From assembly GCA_030433055.1 (NCBI GenBank), contig JAUILJ010000633.1:1-5280 (forward strand): DNA of 5,280 nt. The letters run 5' to 3'. Below the pieces are notes generated by a model that saw only the letters and a list, made by a program, of their open reading frames with translations, had not been told where the DNA came from and did not search any database. Position numbers and translations under genes: made by a program. Positions 1-5,280 of this stretch are shown here, in pieces (the stretch's first letter is position 1; every line of letters begins with the position of its first letter). This stretch comes from Polyangia bacterium. Its GTDB lineage: Bacteria; Myxococcota_A; Polyangia; Polyangiales; Polyangiaceae.

Positions 1-1242
1 GCCCACGTGCACAGCGGCGCGCTGGGCTGGAACGGCTTCATGACCTTCGGCATGCTGTACTGGCTCGCGCCGAAGCTGTTCCAGACCAAGCTGTGGTCCA
101 AGAAGCTGGCGGAGTACCACTTCTGGATCGGTACCCTGGGGATCCTGTTCTACATCATCGCGATCTACGCCGCTGGTGTGACGCAGGGCCTGATGTGGCG
201 TGCCTTCGACGAGACCGGGCGCCTCGCGTACCCGGACTTCATCGAGACCGTCATTCGCCTGATGCCCATGTACTGGGTGCGAGCGCTGGGTGGCCTGATG
301 TTCGTGGCCGGCGTCGTGATGTGCCTGGTCAACCTGATCATGACCTGGAAGAACCGTCCGGAGAAGTACGAGGAGCCCGTGCAGGAGGCCCCAGCGCTGA
401 GCGGCGAGTACGAGGGCGCGACTCCGAAGCTGGTGATCCCGCCTCACGCTCCGGTGCTCGAGTTCGTGCACAAGCTGAACTACTTCACTCGCGCTGCCTG
501 GCACCGTGTGTGGGAGCGCAAGCCGGCCAAGTTCACCATCATGGTGACTGTCTCTGTGGCGATCGCGTCGCTCTTCGAGATCATCCCGACCTTCCTGATC
601 AAGTCGAACGTCCCCACCATCGCCTCGGTCAAGCCGTACACGCCGCTCGAGCTCTACGGGCGTGACGTGTACATCGGTGAAGGTTGCTACAACTGCCACT
701 CGCAGATGGTTCGCCCAATGCGCGCGGAAACGGAGCGCTACGGCGAGTACTCCAAGCCGGGTGAGTTCGTCTACGACCACCCGTTCCAGTGGGGCTCGCG
801 CCGCATCGGCCCGGACCTACACCGAGTCGGAGGCAAGTACCCGCACCTGTGGCACGTGCGCCACATGGAGGATCCGCGCAGCACCACTCCCCAGTCGATC
901 ATGCCGTCCTACAAGTGGATGCTCGACAAGAACATCGAGTTCGACGTGATCCAGAAGCGGGTCGACGTGATGGCGATGCTGGGTGTCCCCTACGGGGACT
1001 CGGTCAACAAGGCTGAAGCTCAAGCACGGGCCCAAGCCAAGGAGATCGCCGTCGAGGTGGAGAAGCAAGGCGGGCCGAAGGGACTGGAAGAGAAGGAGGT
1101 GATCGCCCTGGTTGCCTACCTGCAGCGACTCGGCACGGACATCAAGGCCGCGCCTCCGCCTCCTGCCGACGACAAGGCTCCCCCCACTGCTGCTGCCGGG
1201 GCGCCTGACAATACCCTGACCTCCACGCAAGGAGCCAAGTGA
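1..1242 (+). CDS. ccoNO: cbb3-type cytochrome c oxidase subunits I/II fusion (CcoNO), 5' partial
   Basis: The frame is open from base 1 with no start in the window, so the N-terminal part of CcoN is missing; 413 codons remain. The visible CcoN part opens with His-Val-His (bases 4-12). In this family that pair binds heme b3 and heme b. Three membrane helices follow at about visible residues 5-27, 39-60 and 91-116, the end of the 12-helix catalytic subunit. A hydrophilic linker (about 121-177) leads without a stop into CcoO: one membrane helix (about 178-200), then a periplasmic cytochrome c domain with heme motif CYNCH (bases 685-699) and a likely axial Met in SIMPSY (base 901). The domain ends in the CcoO-typical VAYLQRLGTDIK, followed by an Ala/Pro-rich tail. 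CcoN reduces O2 and pumps protons; CcoO relays electrons to it. Both assignments rest on strong family motifs. ccoQ starts 1 nt after the stop. Confidence 0.95.
   Translation, partial: AHVHSGALGWNGFMTFGMLYWLAPKLFQTKLWSKKLAEYHFWIGTLGILFYIIAIYAAGVTQGLMWRAFDETGRLAYPDFIETVIRLMPMYWVRALGGLMFVAGVVMCLVNLIMTWKNRPEKYEEPVQEAPALSGEYEGATPKLVIPPHAPVLEFVHKLNYFTRAAWHRVWERKPAKFTIMVTVSVAIASLFEIIPTFLIKSNVPTIASVKPYTPLELYGRDVYIGEGCYNCHSQMVRPMRAETERYGEYSKPGEFVYDHPFQWGSRRIGPDLHRVGGKYPHLWHVRHMEDPRSTTPQSIMPSYKWMLDKNIEFDVIQKRVDVMAMLGVPYGDSVNKAEAQARAQAKEIAVEVEKQGGPKGLEEKEVIALVAYLQRLGTDIKAAPPPPADDKAPPTAAAGAPDNTLTSTQGAK
361..531 (+). other. Cytoplasmic linker joining CcoN and CcoO within the fusion
   Basis: This 57-codon hydrophilic stretch lies between the last CcoN helix and the single CcoO helix. 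It begins with an acidic segment (EKYEEPVQEAP) and ends basic (WERKPAK). In separate proteins the CcoN C-terminus and the CcoO N-terminus both lie in the cytoplasm, so a cytoplasmic linker is topologically sensible. In-frame candidates for a separate ccoO start (GTG at 508, ATG at 541) have no purine-rich ribosome binding site upstream. ATG 541 would also remove the basic residues that precede the helix. Boundaries are approximate. Confidence 0.75.
1147..1239 (+). other. Ala/Pro-rich low-complexity C-terminal tail of CcoNO
   Basis: About 31 residues after the conserved end of the CcoO cytochrome domain are dominated by Ala, Pro, Asp and Thr (for example AAPPPPADDKAPPTAAAG). The segment should lie in the periplasm because it follows the heme domain. 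It shows no motif and is probably disordered. CcoP carries a similar, longer tail. Confidence 0.7.
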
Positions 1243-1243
1243 C

Positions 1244-1477
1244 ATGAGACTCAGCGAGATCATGAGCAACATGGGGCTGACCAGCTACGCCGAAGTGGGC
1301 CTGCTGATCTTCTTCGGTGTGTTCATCGCCGTGGTGTTTCGGGTCTACAACAAGAAGTACGAGCCCGAGTACGAAGCCGCGCGGTTCATGCCCCTGGACG
1401 ATGAGCTGGTTAGGATGCCTCGCGGAAATGTCGCCGATTCGAGCTTCCCGAGCGCGGATGCAGGAGAAGAGCAATGA
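1244..1477 (+). CDS. ccoQ: cbb3-type cytochrome oxidase small subunit CcoQ/FixQ
   Basis: A 77-residue protein with one membrane helix (about residues 17-34, GLLIFFGVFIAVVFRVYN) followed by a charged segment (KKYEPEYEAARFMPLDDE). That is the arrangement of CcoQ, a non-catalytic single-span subunit that stabilises the oxidase and its link to CcoP in studied proteobacteria. The ATG lies 1 nt after the ccoNO stop and 9 nt after AAGGAG (1229-1234). The stop overlaps the ccoP start as ATGA. Sequence conservation in CcoQ is low, so position between ccoNO and ccoP and the topology carry most of the weight. The C-terminal part (about residues 52-77) is longer than in many CcoQ proteins, which are often about 50-60 residues. 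Confidence 0.88.
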   Translation: MRLSEIMSNMGLTSYAEVGLLIFFGVFIAVVFRVYNKKYEPEYEAARFMPLDDELVRMPRGNVADSSFPSADAGEEQ

Positions 1478-2217
1478 GCAGGGATTCCGAAAATTCAGTT
1501 CCTGGCGGAGTCACCGACGAGCTGCTGGACCACGAGTACGACGGGATTCGTGAGTACGACAATCCGCTCCCCAAGTGGTGGGTCTGGATGTTCTGGGGCA
1601 GCTTCTGGTTTGCGCTTCTGTACTTCTTCCACTTTCACATCGGCGCGAAGGGCACCTCGGTGGCTCAAGCCTACGTGGACGAGCTGAAGGAAGCCCGTGA
1701 GGCGGAGGCGAAGATGGCGATGGGCGACGCCGTGTCCGAAGAGGGACTCGCGAAGCTGATGGCCAACAAGCCGATGATGGAGGACACCAAGGCCATCTTC
1801 AAAGCGCGCTGCGAACAGTGCCACGCCGACAAGGGGCAGGGGCTGATCGGGCCGAACCTCACCGATGACCACTGGATCCACGGTGGTGGCAAGCTCATGG
1901 ACATCTACAAGACGGTCGATGAGGGCGTCGCCGCGAAGGGCATGCCGGCCTGGGGGCGCCAGCTGACGCCGATCGAGCTGCGCAAGGTCGTGGCATACGT
2001 TGGCAGCATCCGTGGCACGAACGTGCCCGGCAAGGCGCCCGAGGGCGAGAAGGTGGACATGGCTGCTGTGCTCGCAGGAGGAGGCGGCGCCGCCGAACCC
2101 TCTCCGAGTGCAGCGGCTCCAACCGGCTCGGCGTCCGCCGCACCTGCGTCGGAAGCGGCAGCGCCGCAGGCAGCGCCCTCGGGATCCGCTCCTGGCGCGG
2201 CGCCCTCAGCGCAGTAA
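1474..2217 (+). CDS. ccoP: cbb3-type cytochrome c oxidase subunit III, mono-heme CcoP
   Basis: 247 residues. The N-terminal FixP_N region has the signature DHEYDGIREYDNPLPKWW (about 19-36), which runs into a single membrane helix (to about 56). A charged, probably helical spacer (about 60-100) leads to one cytochrome c domain: CEQCH at residues 113-117 (bases 1810-1824), GPNLTDDHW (126-134), and a probable axial Met157 in KGMPAWG. The domain closes with VAYVGSIRGTNVPGKAPEGE. Canonical CcoP is about 300 residues with two CxxCH hemes; no second CxxCH exists here, and an Ala/Ser/Pro-rich tail occupies the end instead. The protein should accept electrons from a periplasmic cytochrome c or the bc1 complex and pass them to CcoO. 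The ATG overlaps the ccoQ stop by 4 nt and has AGGAGA (1462-1467) 6 nt upstream, suggesting translational coupling. Confidence 0.95.
   Translation: MSRDSENSVPGGVTDELLDHEYDGIREYDNPLPKWWVWMFWGSFWFALLYFFHFHIGAKGTSVAQAYVDELKEAREAEAKMAMGDAVSEEGLAKLMANKPMMEDTKAIFKARCEQCHADKGQGLIGPNLTDDHWIHGGGKLMDIYKTVDEGVAAKGMPAWGRQLTPIELRKVVAYVGSIRGTNVPGKAPEGEKVDMAAVLAGGGGAAEPSPSAAAPTGSASAAPASEAAAPQAAPSGSAPGAAPSAQ
2089..2214 (+). other. Ala/Ser/Pro-rich low-complexity tail of CcoP
   Basis: The last 42 residues of CcoP (about 206-247) are almost entirely Ala, Ser, Pro, Gly and a few Glu/Gln/Thr. They are encoded by near-repeats of GCN, CCN and TCN codons (for example GCAGCGCC and GGCGCCC words). A four-Gly run sits just before it. 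The segment should be periplasmic and disordered. It occupies the position where a second heme domain would start in di-heme CcoP, but shows no trace of cytochrome sequence. Confidence 0.75.
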
Positions 2218-2238
2218 GCTTCCGTAAGGAATTGAGTT

Positions 2239-3603
2239 ATGGCTGGAAGTGCACCGGGGAGAGTCCTCCCCACGTTGAACGAAGATGGGACGCGGCGCTG
2301 GATTCGTCCTCGCCGCTCCCCCGGCCGCTACTGGACTCGCCGCGCCATCATCGGCTGGGCGCTGATCGTGCTCTTCGTCGCGGTGCCCTTCATCAACGTG
2401 GGCGGCCACCCGGTCGTCCTGCTCGACGTACCGGCTCGGCAGTTCTTCCTCTTTGGTCGCACGTTCCTCGCGACCGACGGGGTGCTGCTGATGCTCTTGA
2501 TGCTCTCGATCTTCGTCGGCGTGTTCTGGCTCACGGCCATGCTCGGACGGGTGTGGTGTGGCTACGCGTGCCCCCAGACGGTGTACATGGAGCTGTTGTT
2601 TCGGCCGATCGAGCAGTGGATCGAAGGCGGTCGCAGCGGGCAGCTCAAGCTAGACAAACAGGGTGGTGGGACACGCCGAGCCTTGAAGTTTGTCATCTTC
2701 GGTGTGCTGAGCGTGCTGGTCGCGAACGTCTTCCTCGCCTACTTCGTCGGCGTGCAGCGCCTGGGTCACTGGATGACCCAGGGGCCGATGGAACACCCGA
2801 CGGGGTTCCTGGTGATGGCGGTCACGGCGGGGCTGGTGTTCATCGACTTTGGCTACTTCCGGGAGCAGATGTGCACCGTCGCCTGCCCCTATGCCCGCTT
2901 TCAGTCGGTCATGCTCGACAAGGACTCGCTGATCGTCGGCTACGACGAGAAGCGTGGCGAGCCTCGCGGCAAGAAGGGCAAGACCACCGGAGACTGTGTG
3001 GACTGCGGTGCGTGCGTCGTTACCTGCCCCACCGGCATCGACATTCGCAACGGCTTGCAGCTGGAGTGCATCGCGTGCGCGCAGTGTGTCGACGCCTGCG
3101 ATACCGTGATGGAGAAGCTGAATCGGCCCAAGGGGCTCATTCGCTACGCCTCGGAGCGAACCCTCGCTGGTGGCGCGAAGAAGCTCCTGCGGCCTCGCGC
3201 GTTCGCGTACCCATTGGTGATGACGCTGCTGGTAGGCCTGCTGGTATTCACGGGTGGTCGCACGTCGGAAGCTGACGTTACGGTGCTGCGGGGTTTGTCC
3301 GCTCCGTTCGTCGTCGACCAAGCAGGAGTGCGCAACCAGATCCGGATCAAGGTCCAGAACCGCGGGAACGACGCCCGCAGCTACACCATCCAGCTACTGG
3401 ACGCCGACGGCGCGACGCTGGTCGCTCCGGAGAATCCGCTCGACGTGAAGAGCGGGGAGCGGCGAGAGACGACCGTGTTCGTCGTCGCACCGCAGAGCTT
3501 GTTCCACGATGGCAAGCGCAACGTCGAGTTCAAGGTCAGTGACGGCAAGGGCTTCGAGCGCACGCTCCCCTACAAGTTGCTGGGCCCGGGAGGCGAATCA
3601 TGA
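2239..3603 (+). CDS. ccoG: cbb3 oxidase assembly protein CcoG (polyferredoxin-like cupric reductase)
   Basis: 454 residues, a usual length for CcoG/FixG/RdxA. Membrane helices are visible at about 36-53, 80-101, 150-170, 189-205 and 323-339. Family motifs are WCGYACPQTVYME (Cys107, Cys111) and MCTVACPYARFQ (Cys212, Cys216). Two [4Fe-4S] ferredoxin clusters follow: Cys253/256/259/263 before Pro, and Cys277/280/283/287. Residues about 350-450 form the Ig-like C-terminal domain typical of the family. Work on homologues shows CcoG reduces Cu(II) to Cu(I) during cbb3 oxidase maturation; that role is inferred here by family. The ATG has AAGGA (2226-2230) 8 nt upstream, and the 21-nt gap after ccoP is the largest in the window. 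A TTG at 2232 is in another frame and is not used. The stop overlaps ccoH by 4 nt. Confidence 0.97.
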   Translation: MAGSAPGRVLPTLNEDGTRRWIRPRRSPGRYWTRRAIIGWALIVLFVAVPFINVGGHPVVLLDVPARQFFLFGRTFLATDGVLLMLLMLSIFVGVFWLTAMLGRVWCGYACPQTVYMELLFRPIEQWIEGGRSGQLKLDKQGGGTRRALKFVIFGVLSVLVANVFLAYFVGVQRLGHWMTQGPMEHPTGFLVMAVTAGLVFIDFGYFREQMCTVACPYARFQSVMLDKDSLIVGYDEKRGEPRGKKGKTTGDCVDCGACVVTCPTGIDIRNGLQLECIACAQCVDACDTVMEKLNRPKGLIRYASERTLAGGAKKLLRPRAFAYPLVMTLLVGLLVFTGGRTSEADVTVLRGLSAPFVVDQAGVRNQIRIKVQNRGNDARSYTIQLLDADGATLVAPENPLDVKSGERRETTVFVVAPQSLFHDGKRNVEFKVSDGKGFERTLPYKLLGPGGES

Positions 3604-4196
3604 AGGAGCAAGAGTCCGCGACCGTCGAGTCGGAGAACGAATCCTCGGGGAAAAACAAGCACAACCTCTGGCCGCTGATGCCCGTGGCGCTGCTGGGCCT
3701 CGTGATCGCTTCCCAGGTCGTCCTGGTGTCGAACGCGCTCAAGGACGGCGGCGCAGCCGTCGAAGAGGACTACTACAAGAAGGCCATCAACTGGGACGCT
3801 CACATGGCACAGGAGCGCACGAACCAGCAGCTCGGCTGGAAGCTCGAGCTGGACGTCAAGCCGACGACTGCCGCGACGAGCGCGCGACAAGTGGACTTGC
3901 ACGTGATGCTGCAGGACAAGCAGGGCGCGCTGATCTCCGATGCTGACGTACAGGTCGTGGCGTTTCCGAACGCGAAGTCCGACCATCGCTTCAAGCAGCC
4001 GCTTCAGCGCGAGGGGGGCAACTACGTGATCCGCATGCCGGTGAGCCGCGGTGGGCTCTGGGAGTTTCGCTTCGAGGTAACTCGAGGCCAACAGCGCTTC
4101 ACCCACATCGAACGCCAGGACATCCTGAGCGCGATTGGCTGCGTCGACTGCAAACCCGGAGCTGGCCCAACACTGGGCATGGCGCTCCCTCGCTGA
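3600..4196 (+). CDS. ccoH: cbb3 oxidase assembly protein CcoH/FixH
   Basis: 198 residues. A hydrophilic cytoplasmic N-terminus is followed by one membrane helix (about 26-46), then the family signature VEEDYYKKAINWD (54-66) and a periplasmic beta-rich domain ending in GLWEFRFEV (152-160). This is the FixH architecture. CcoH is a single-span factor needed for stable assembly of cbb3 oxidase. It is somewhat longer than many homologues. The last 25 or so residues form an extra tail with a Cys pair, CVDCKPG (Cys181, Cys184), which is not a heme motif because no His follows. The ATG overlaps the ccoG stop as ATGA, with GGGAGG (3588-3593) 6 nt upstream, so translation is probably coupled to ccoG. 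Confidence 0.93.
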   Translation: MKEQESATVESENESSGKNKHNLWPLMPVALLGLVIASQVVLVSNALKDGGAAVEEDYYKKAINWDAHMAQERTNQQLGWKLELDVKPTTAATSARQVDLHVMLQDKQGALISDADVQVVAFPNAKSDHRFKQPLQREGGNYVIRMPVSRGGLWEFRFEVTRGQQRFTHIERQDILSAIGCVDCKPGAGPTLGMALPR

Positions 4197-4197
4197 C

Positions 4198-4202
4198 GGA
4201 GG
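4198..4202 (+). promoter_or_regulatory. Ribosome binding site that fixes the SafE-like start
   Basis: GGAGG sits 7 nt before the GTG at 4210 and just after the ccoH stop. It decides between the GTG start and a longer reading from TTG at 4135, which would overlap ccoH by about 60 nt, has no such site, and adds hydrophilic residues before the first membrane helix. Confidence 0.8.
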
Positions 4203-4209
4203 TTTCGAA

Positions 4210-4986
4210 GTGCTCCACGTCTTACTCTCGGTAGTCGCGGCCAGCCTGCTCGGCAGCCTGCATTGCGCGGGGATGTGCGGTGGCTTCGTGGCCTTCTATG
4301 CGGGCGGTGATACTTCCGAGCGGCAACGCAGCTTCGCTCACATCGCCTACAACCTCGGGTGCCTGTTCACGTATTCCATTGTCGGAGCGTTCGCGGGCCT
4401 GCTCGGCTCGGTGACGGACGTCGCGAGCACGGCGCTCGGCTTCGGGCGTGTGGCTGCGGTCGTCGCTGGGCTGCTGATGCTGGCCTGGGGGGCGGTGCTG
4501 CTGTTCAACGTGGCTGGCGTTCGGCTGCCGAAGTCGAAGCTCCTCGCGCGCTTGCCCCAGGGGCTGAGCCGGCGCCTCAGCCAGGTGGCCGCCTCCGCAC
4601 GCAGCAAGCCGCCGACCGTGCGTGCGTTCGTGCTCGGGCTGTCCTCGACTCTCTTGCCCTGCGGCTGGTTGTACGCCTTCGCGGTCGCAGCGGCGGGTAC
4701 TGCCTCCCCGACCTGGGGGGCGCTGGTGATGGTTGCCTTTTGGTCGGGGACGCTGCCGGTGATGCTGGGCCTCGGCGTTGGAGTCCAGCGGCTGGGTCAG
4801 CGCCTGCGCCGACACATCCCGGCGCTGTCCGCCGCGCTGCTGGTGATCATTGGAGCGGCGTCGGTCCTGGGGCGGCTGCGCCTCGATCAGGTCGTGCGCA
4901 ACGCGACCGCCGAGATGGATCAGAAGGCTCAGCTGGGCGCGGCTGCTCCCGGTGGCGAGGCACCGTGTTGCCACCATGACGACTGA
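4210..4986 (+). CDS. DsbD_2 / 'sulfite exporter TauE/SafE'-type membrane protein, probable copper-handling factor
   Basis: 258 residues from GTG, a start chosen for the GGAGG 7 nt upstream and because the first helix begins at once. About six membrane helices are visible (2-30, 43-66, 78-101, 137-162, 166-190, 203-221). Motifs match the DsbD_2/SafE-like family common in cbb3 and copper operons: SLHCAGMCGGF in helix 1 (His18, Cys19, Cys23) and LLPCGWLY in helix 4 (Cys151). The basic loop between helices 3 and 4 (about 104-133) is likely cytoplasmic, which places both termini in the periplasm by the positive-inside rule. The protein ends in CCHHDD (253-258), a plausible metal-binding tail. The 'sulfite exporter' label is a family name; here copper transfer or thiol redox in oxidase assembly is the better guess, though unproven. 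The gene follows ccoH by 13 nt and overlaps ccoI by 11 nt. Confidence 0.85.
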   Translation: MLHVLLSVVAASLLGSLHCAGMCGGFVAFYAGGDTSERQRSFAHIAYNLGCLFTYSIVGAFAGLLGSVTDVASTALGFGRVAAVVAGLLMLAWGAVLLFNVAGVRLPKSKLLARLPQGLSRRLSQVAASARSKPPTVRAFVLGLSSTLLPCGWLYAFAVAAAGTASPTWGALVMVAFWSGTLPVMLGLGVGVQRLGQRLRRHIPALSAALLVIIGAASVLGRLRLDQVVRNATAEMDQKAQLGAAAPGGEAPCCHHDD

Positions 4987-5280
4987 CGTTCGACCTTTCG
5001 TCGGTGCCGCGCAGTCTTGCCCTGCGGAAGCGACACTTTGCGCGCACTGCGGCCTGGTCGTGCCAGCGGGGCTGATCGAGCCGGAGCAAGATCACCAGTT
5101 TTGCTGCCATGGCTGCCGCACGGTTTACGACGTGCTCCACCAGAATGGTCTGACGGCGTACTACGACTACCGCCGCGCCGATGGCCGGGACGTCGGGCCG
5201 GCGCTCGCGAGCGGTCGCTCCTACAGTCACTTCGACGAGGCGAAATTTCACGAACTCTACGTGCGCAGCGAGCCGGATGG
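4976..5280 (+). CDS. ccoI: Copper-translocating P-type ATPase CcoI/FixI, N-terminal fragment (3' partial)
   Basis: The frame stays open from ATG 4976 to the window edge, giving 101 codons and two bases. It encodes a Cys-rich N-terminal domain: LCAHCGLVVPAGL (Cys22, Cys25) and FCCHGCRTVYDVLHQNGL (Cys43, Cys44, Cys47), then YYDYR. This is the metal-binding module that precedes the HMA domain in CcoI/FixI, the Cu(I) P1B-type ATPase that supplies copper for CuB of cbb3 oxidase. The ATPase core with its CPC and DKTGT motifs would lie beyond the window, so activity cannot be judged. The start overlaps the SafE-like gene by 11 nt. No strong ribosome binding site is visible; GAGG at 4957-4960 is 15 nt away, so expression may depend on coupling. 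A GTG at 4952 is an alternative in-frame start, but it has no better site. Confidence 0.93.
   Translation, partial: MTTDVRPFVGAAQSCPAEATLCAHCGLVVPAGLIEPEQDHQFCCHGCRTVYDVLHQNGLTAYYDYRRADGRDVGPALASGRSYSHFDEAKFHELYVRSEPD

Noticed and set aside
541..543. ATG as an independent ccoO start
   Set aside because: No Shine-Dalgarno-like sequence precedes it, it would strip the basic residues before the CcoO helix, and the frame is continuous with CcoN.
2218..2238. Possible promoter or FNR-type site in the largest gap, between ccoP and ccoG
   Set aside because: The gap is only 21 nt, is mostly taken up by the ccoG ribosome binding site and shows no TTGAT-N4-ATCAA-like palindrome.
2760..2782. Perfect 9-bp inverted repeat with a 5-nt loop (CCTGGGTCA / TGACCCAGG)
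   Set aside because: It lies within ccoG coding sequence, has no T-run and encodes ordinary family residues. A repeat this long is not surprising by chance in 5 kb of GC-rich DNA.
2232..3275. A long alternative plus-strand frame starting at TTG 2232 inside ccoG
   Set aside because: It is Arg/Pro-rich with no recognisable domain and lies fully within ccoG, whose Fe-S and membrane motifs are unmistakable.
2650..3321. A 223-codon minus-strand open frame opposite ccoG
   Set aside because: It has no recognisable motif, has a shadow-like composition, and covers the conserved ferredoxin region of ccoG on the other strand.
4140..4151. CVDC in CcoH as a c-type heme site
   Set aside because: The residue after the second Cys is Lys, not His, so it is not a CxxCH heme attachment motif.
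4135..4209. Upstream TTG start for the SafE-like gene
   Set aside because: It would overlap ccoH by 62 nt, has no ribosome binding site and adds hydrophilic residues before helix 1. GTG 4210 has GGAGG at ideal spacing.
4562..4582. 7-bp inverted repeat (GGCTGAG / CTCAGCC) in the SafE-like gene
   Set aside because: It is short, inside coding sequence and has no T-tract, so it cannot be called a terminator or operator.
4222..4977. A 251-codon open frame on the minus strand opposite the SafE-like gene
   Set aside because: Its translation is rich in Arg, Gln, Pro and His with no membrane or domain pattern, as expected for an antisense shadow in GC-rich DNA. The plus strand has clear family motifs over the same bases.

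Overview
The window is one strand of a high-GC bacterial chromosome. It carries a tightly packed operon for a cbb3-type (C-family) heme-copper cytochrome c oxidase and its assembly factors, all on the + strand. Both ends cut through genes: the first reading frame is already open at base 1, and the last runs off at base 5280. The GC-rich codon use, a fused CcoN-CcoO polypeptide, a mono-heme CcoP and long Ala/Pro-rich protein tails fit a Myxococcota or other deltaproteobacterial-type genome. That placement is an inference from style, not a phylogenetic result.

Layout: 1-1242, C-terminal part of CcoN fused in frame to a complete CcoO (ccoNO); 1244-1477, ccoQ; 1474-2217, ccoP with a single c-type heme site; 2239-3603, ccoG; 3600-4196, ccoH; 4210-4986, a DsbD_2/'sulfite exporter TauE/SafE'-type six-helix membrane protein; 4976-5280, the N-terminal end of ccoI, a copper P-type ATPase. 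Intergenic gaps are 1-21 nt, and three junctions overlap (4, 4 and 11 nt). I see no terminator, internal promoter, RNA gene, mobile element or CRISPR array, and no gene-free stretch longer than 21 nt.

How the genes work together: CcoNO and CcoP, with the small CcoQ, form the membrane oxidase. Electrons enter through the periplasmic c-type hemes and pass to the heme b / heme b3-CuB centre in CcoN. CcoG (membrane Fe-S protein, cupric reductase in studied homologues), CcoH, the SafE-like protein and CcoI would reduce, move and deliver copper for the CuB site and stabilise the complex.

This is a recognisable cbb3 operon, not a wholly new system. The points worth a second look are the CcoN-CcoO fusion, the loss of one CcoP heme, the Cys/His-rich C-terminal tails on CcoH and the SafE-like protein, the placement of the SafE-like gene between ccoH and ccoI, and the low-complexity tails on both periplasmic cytochromes.
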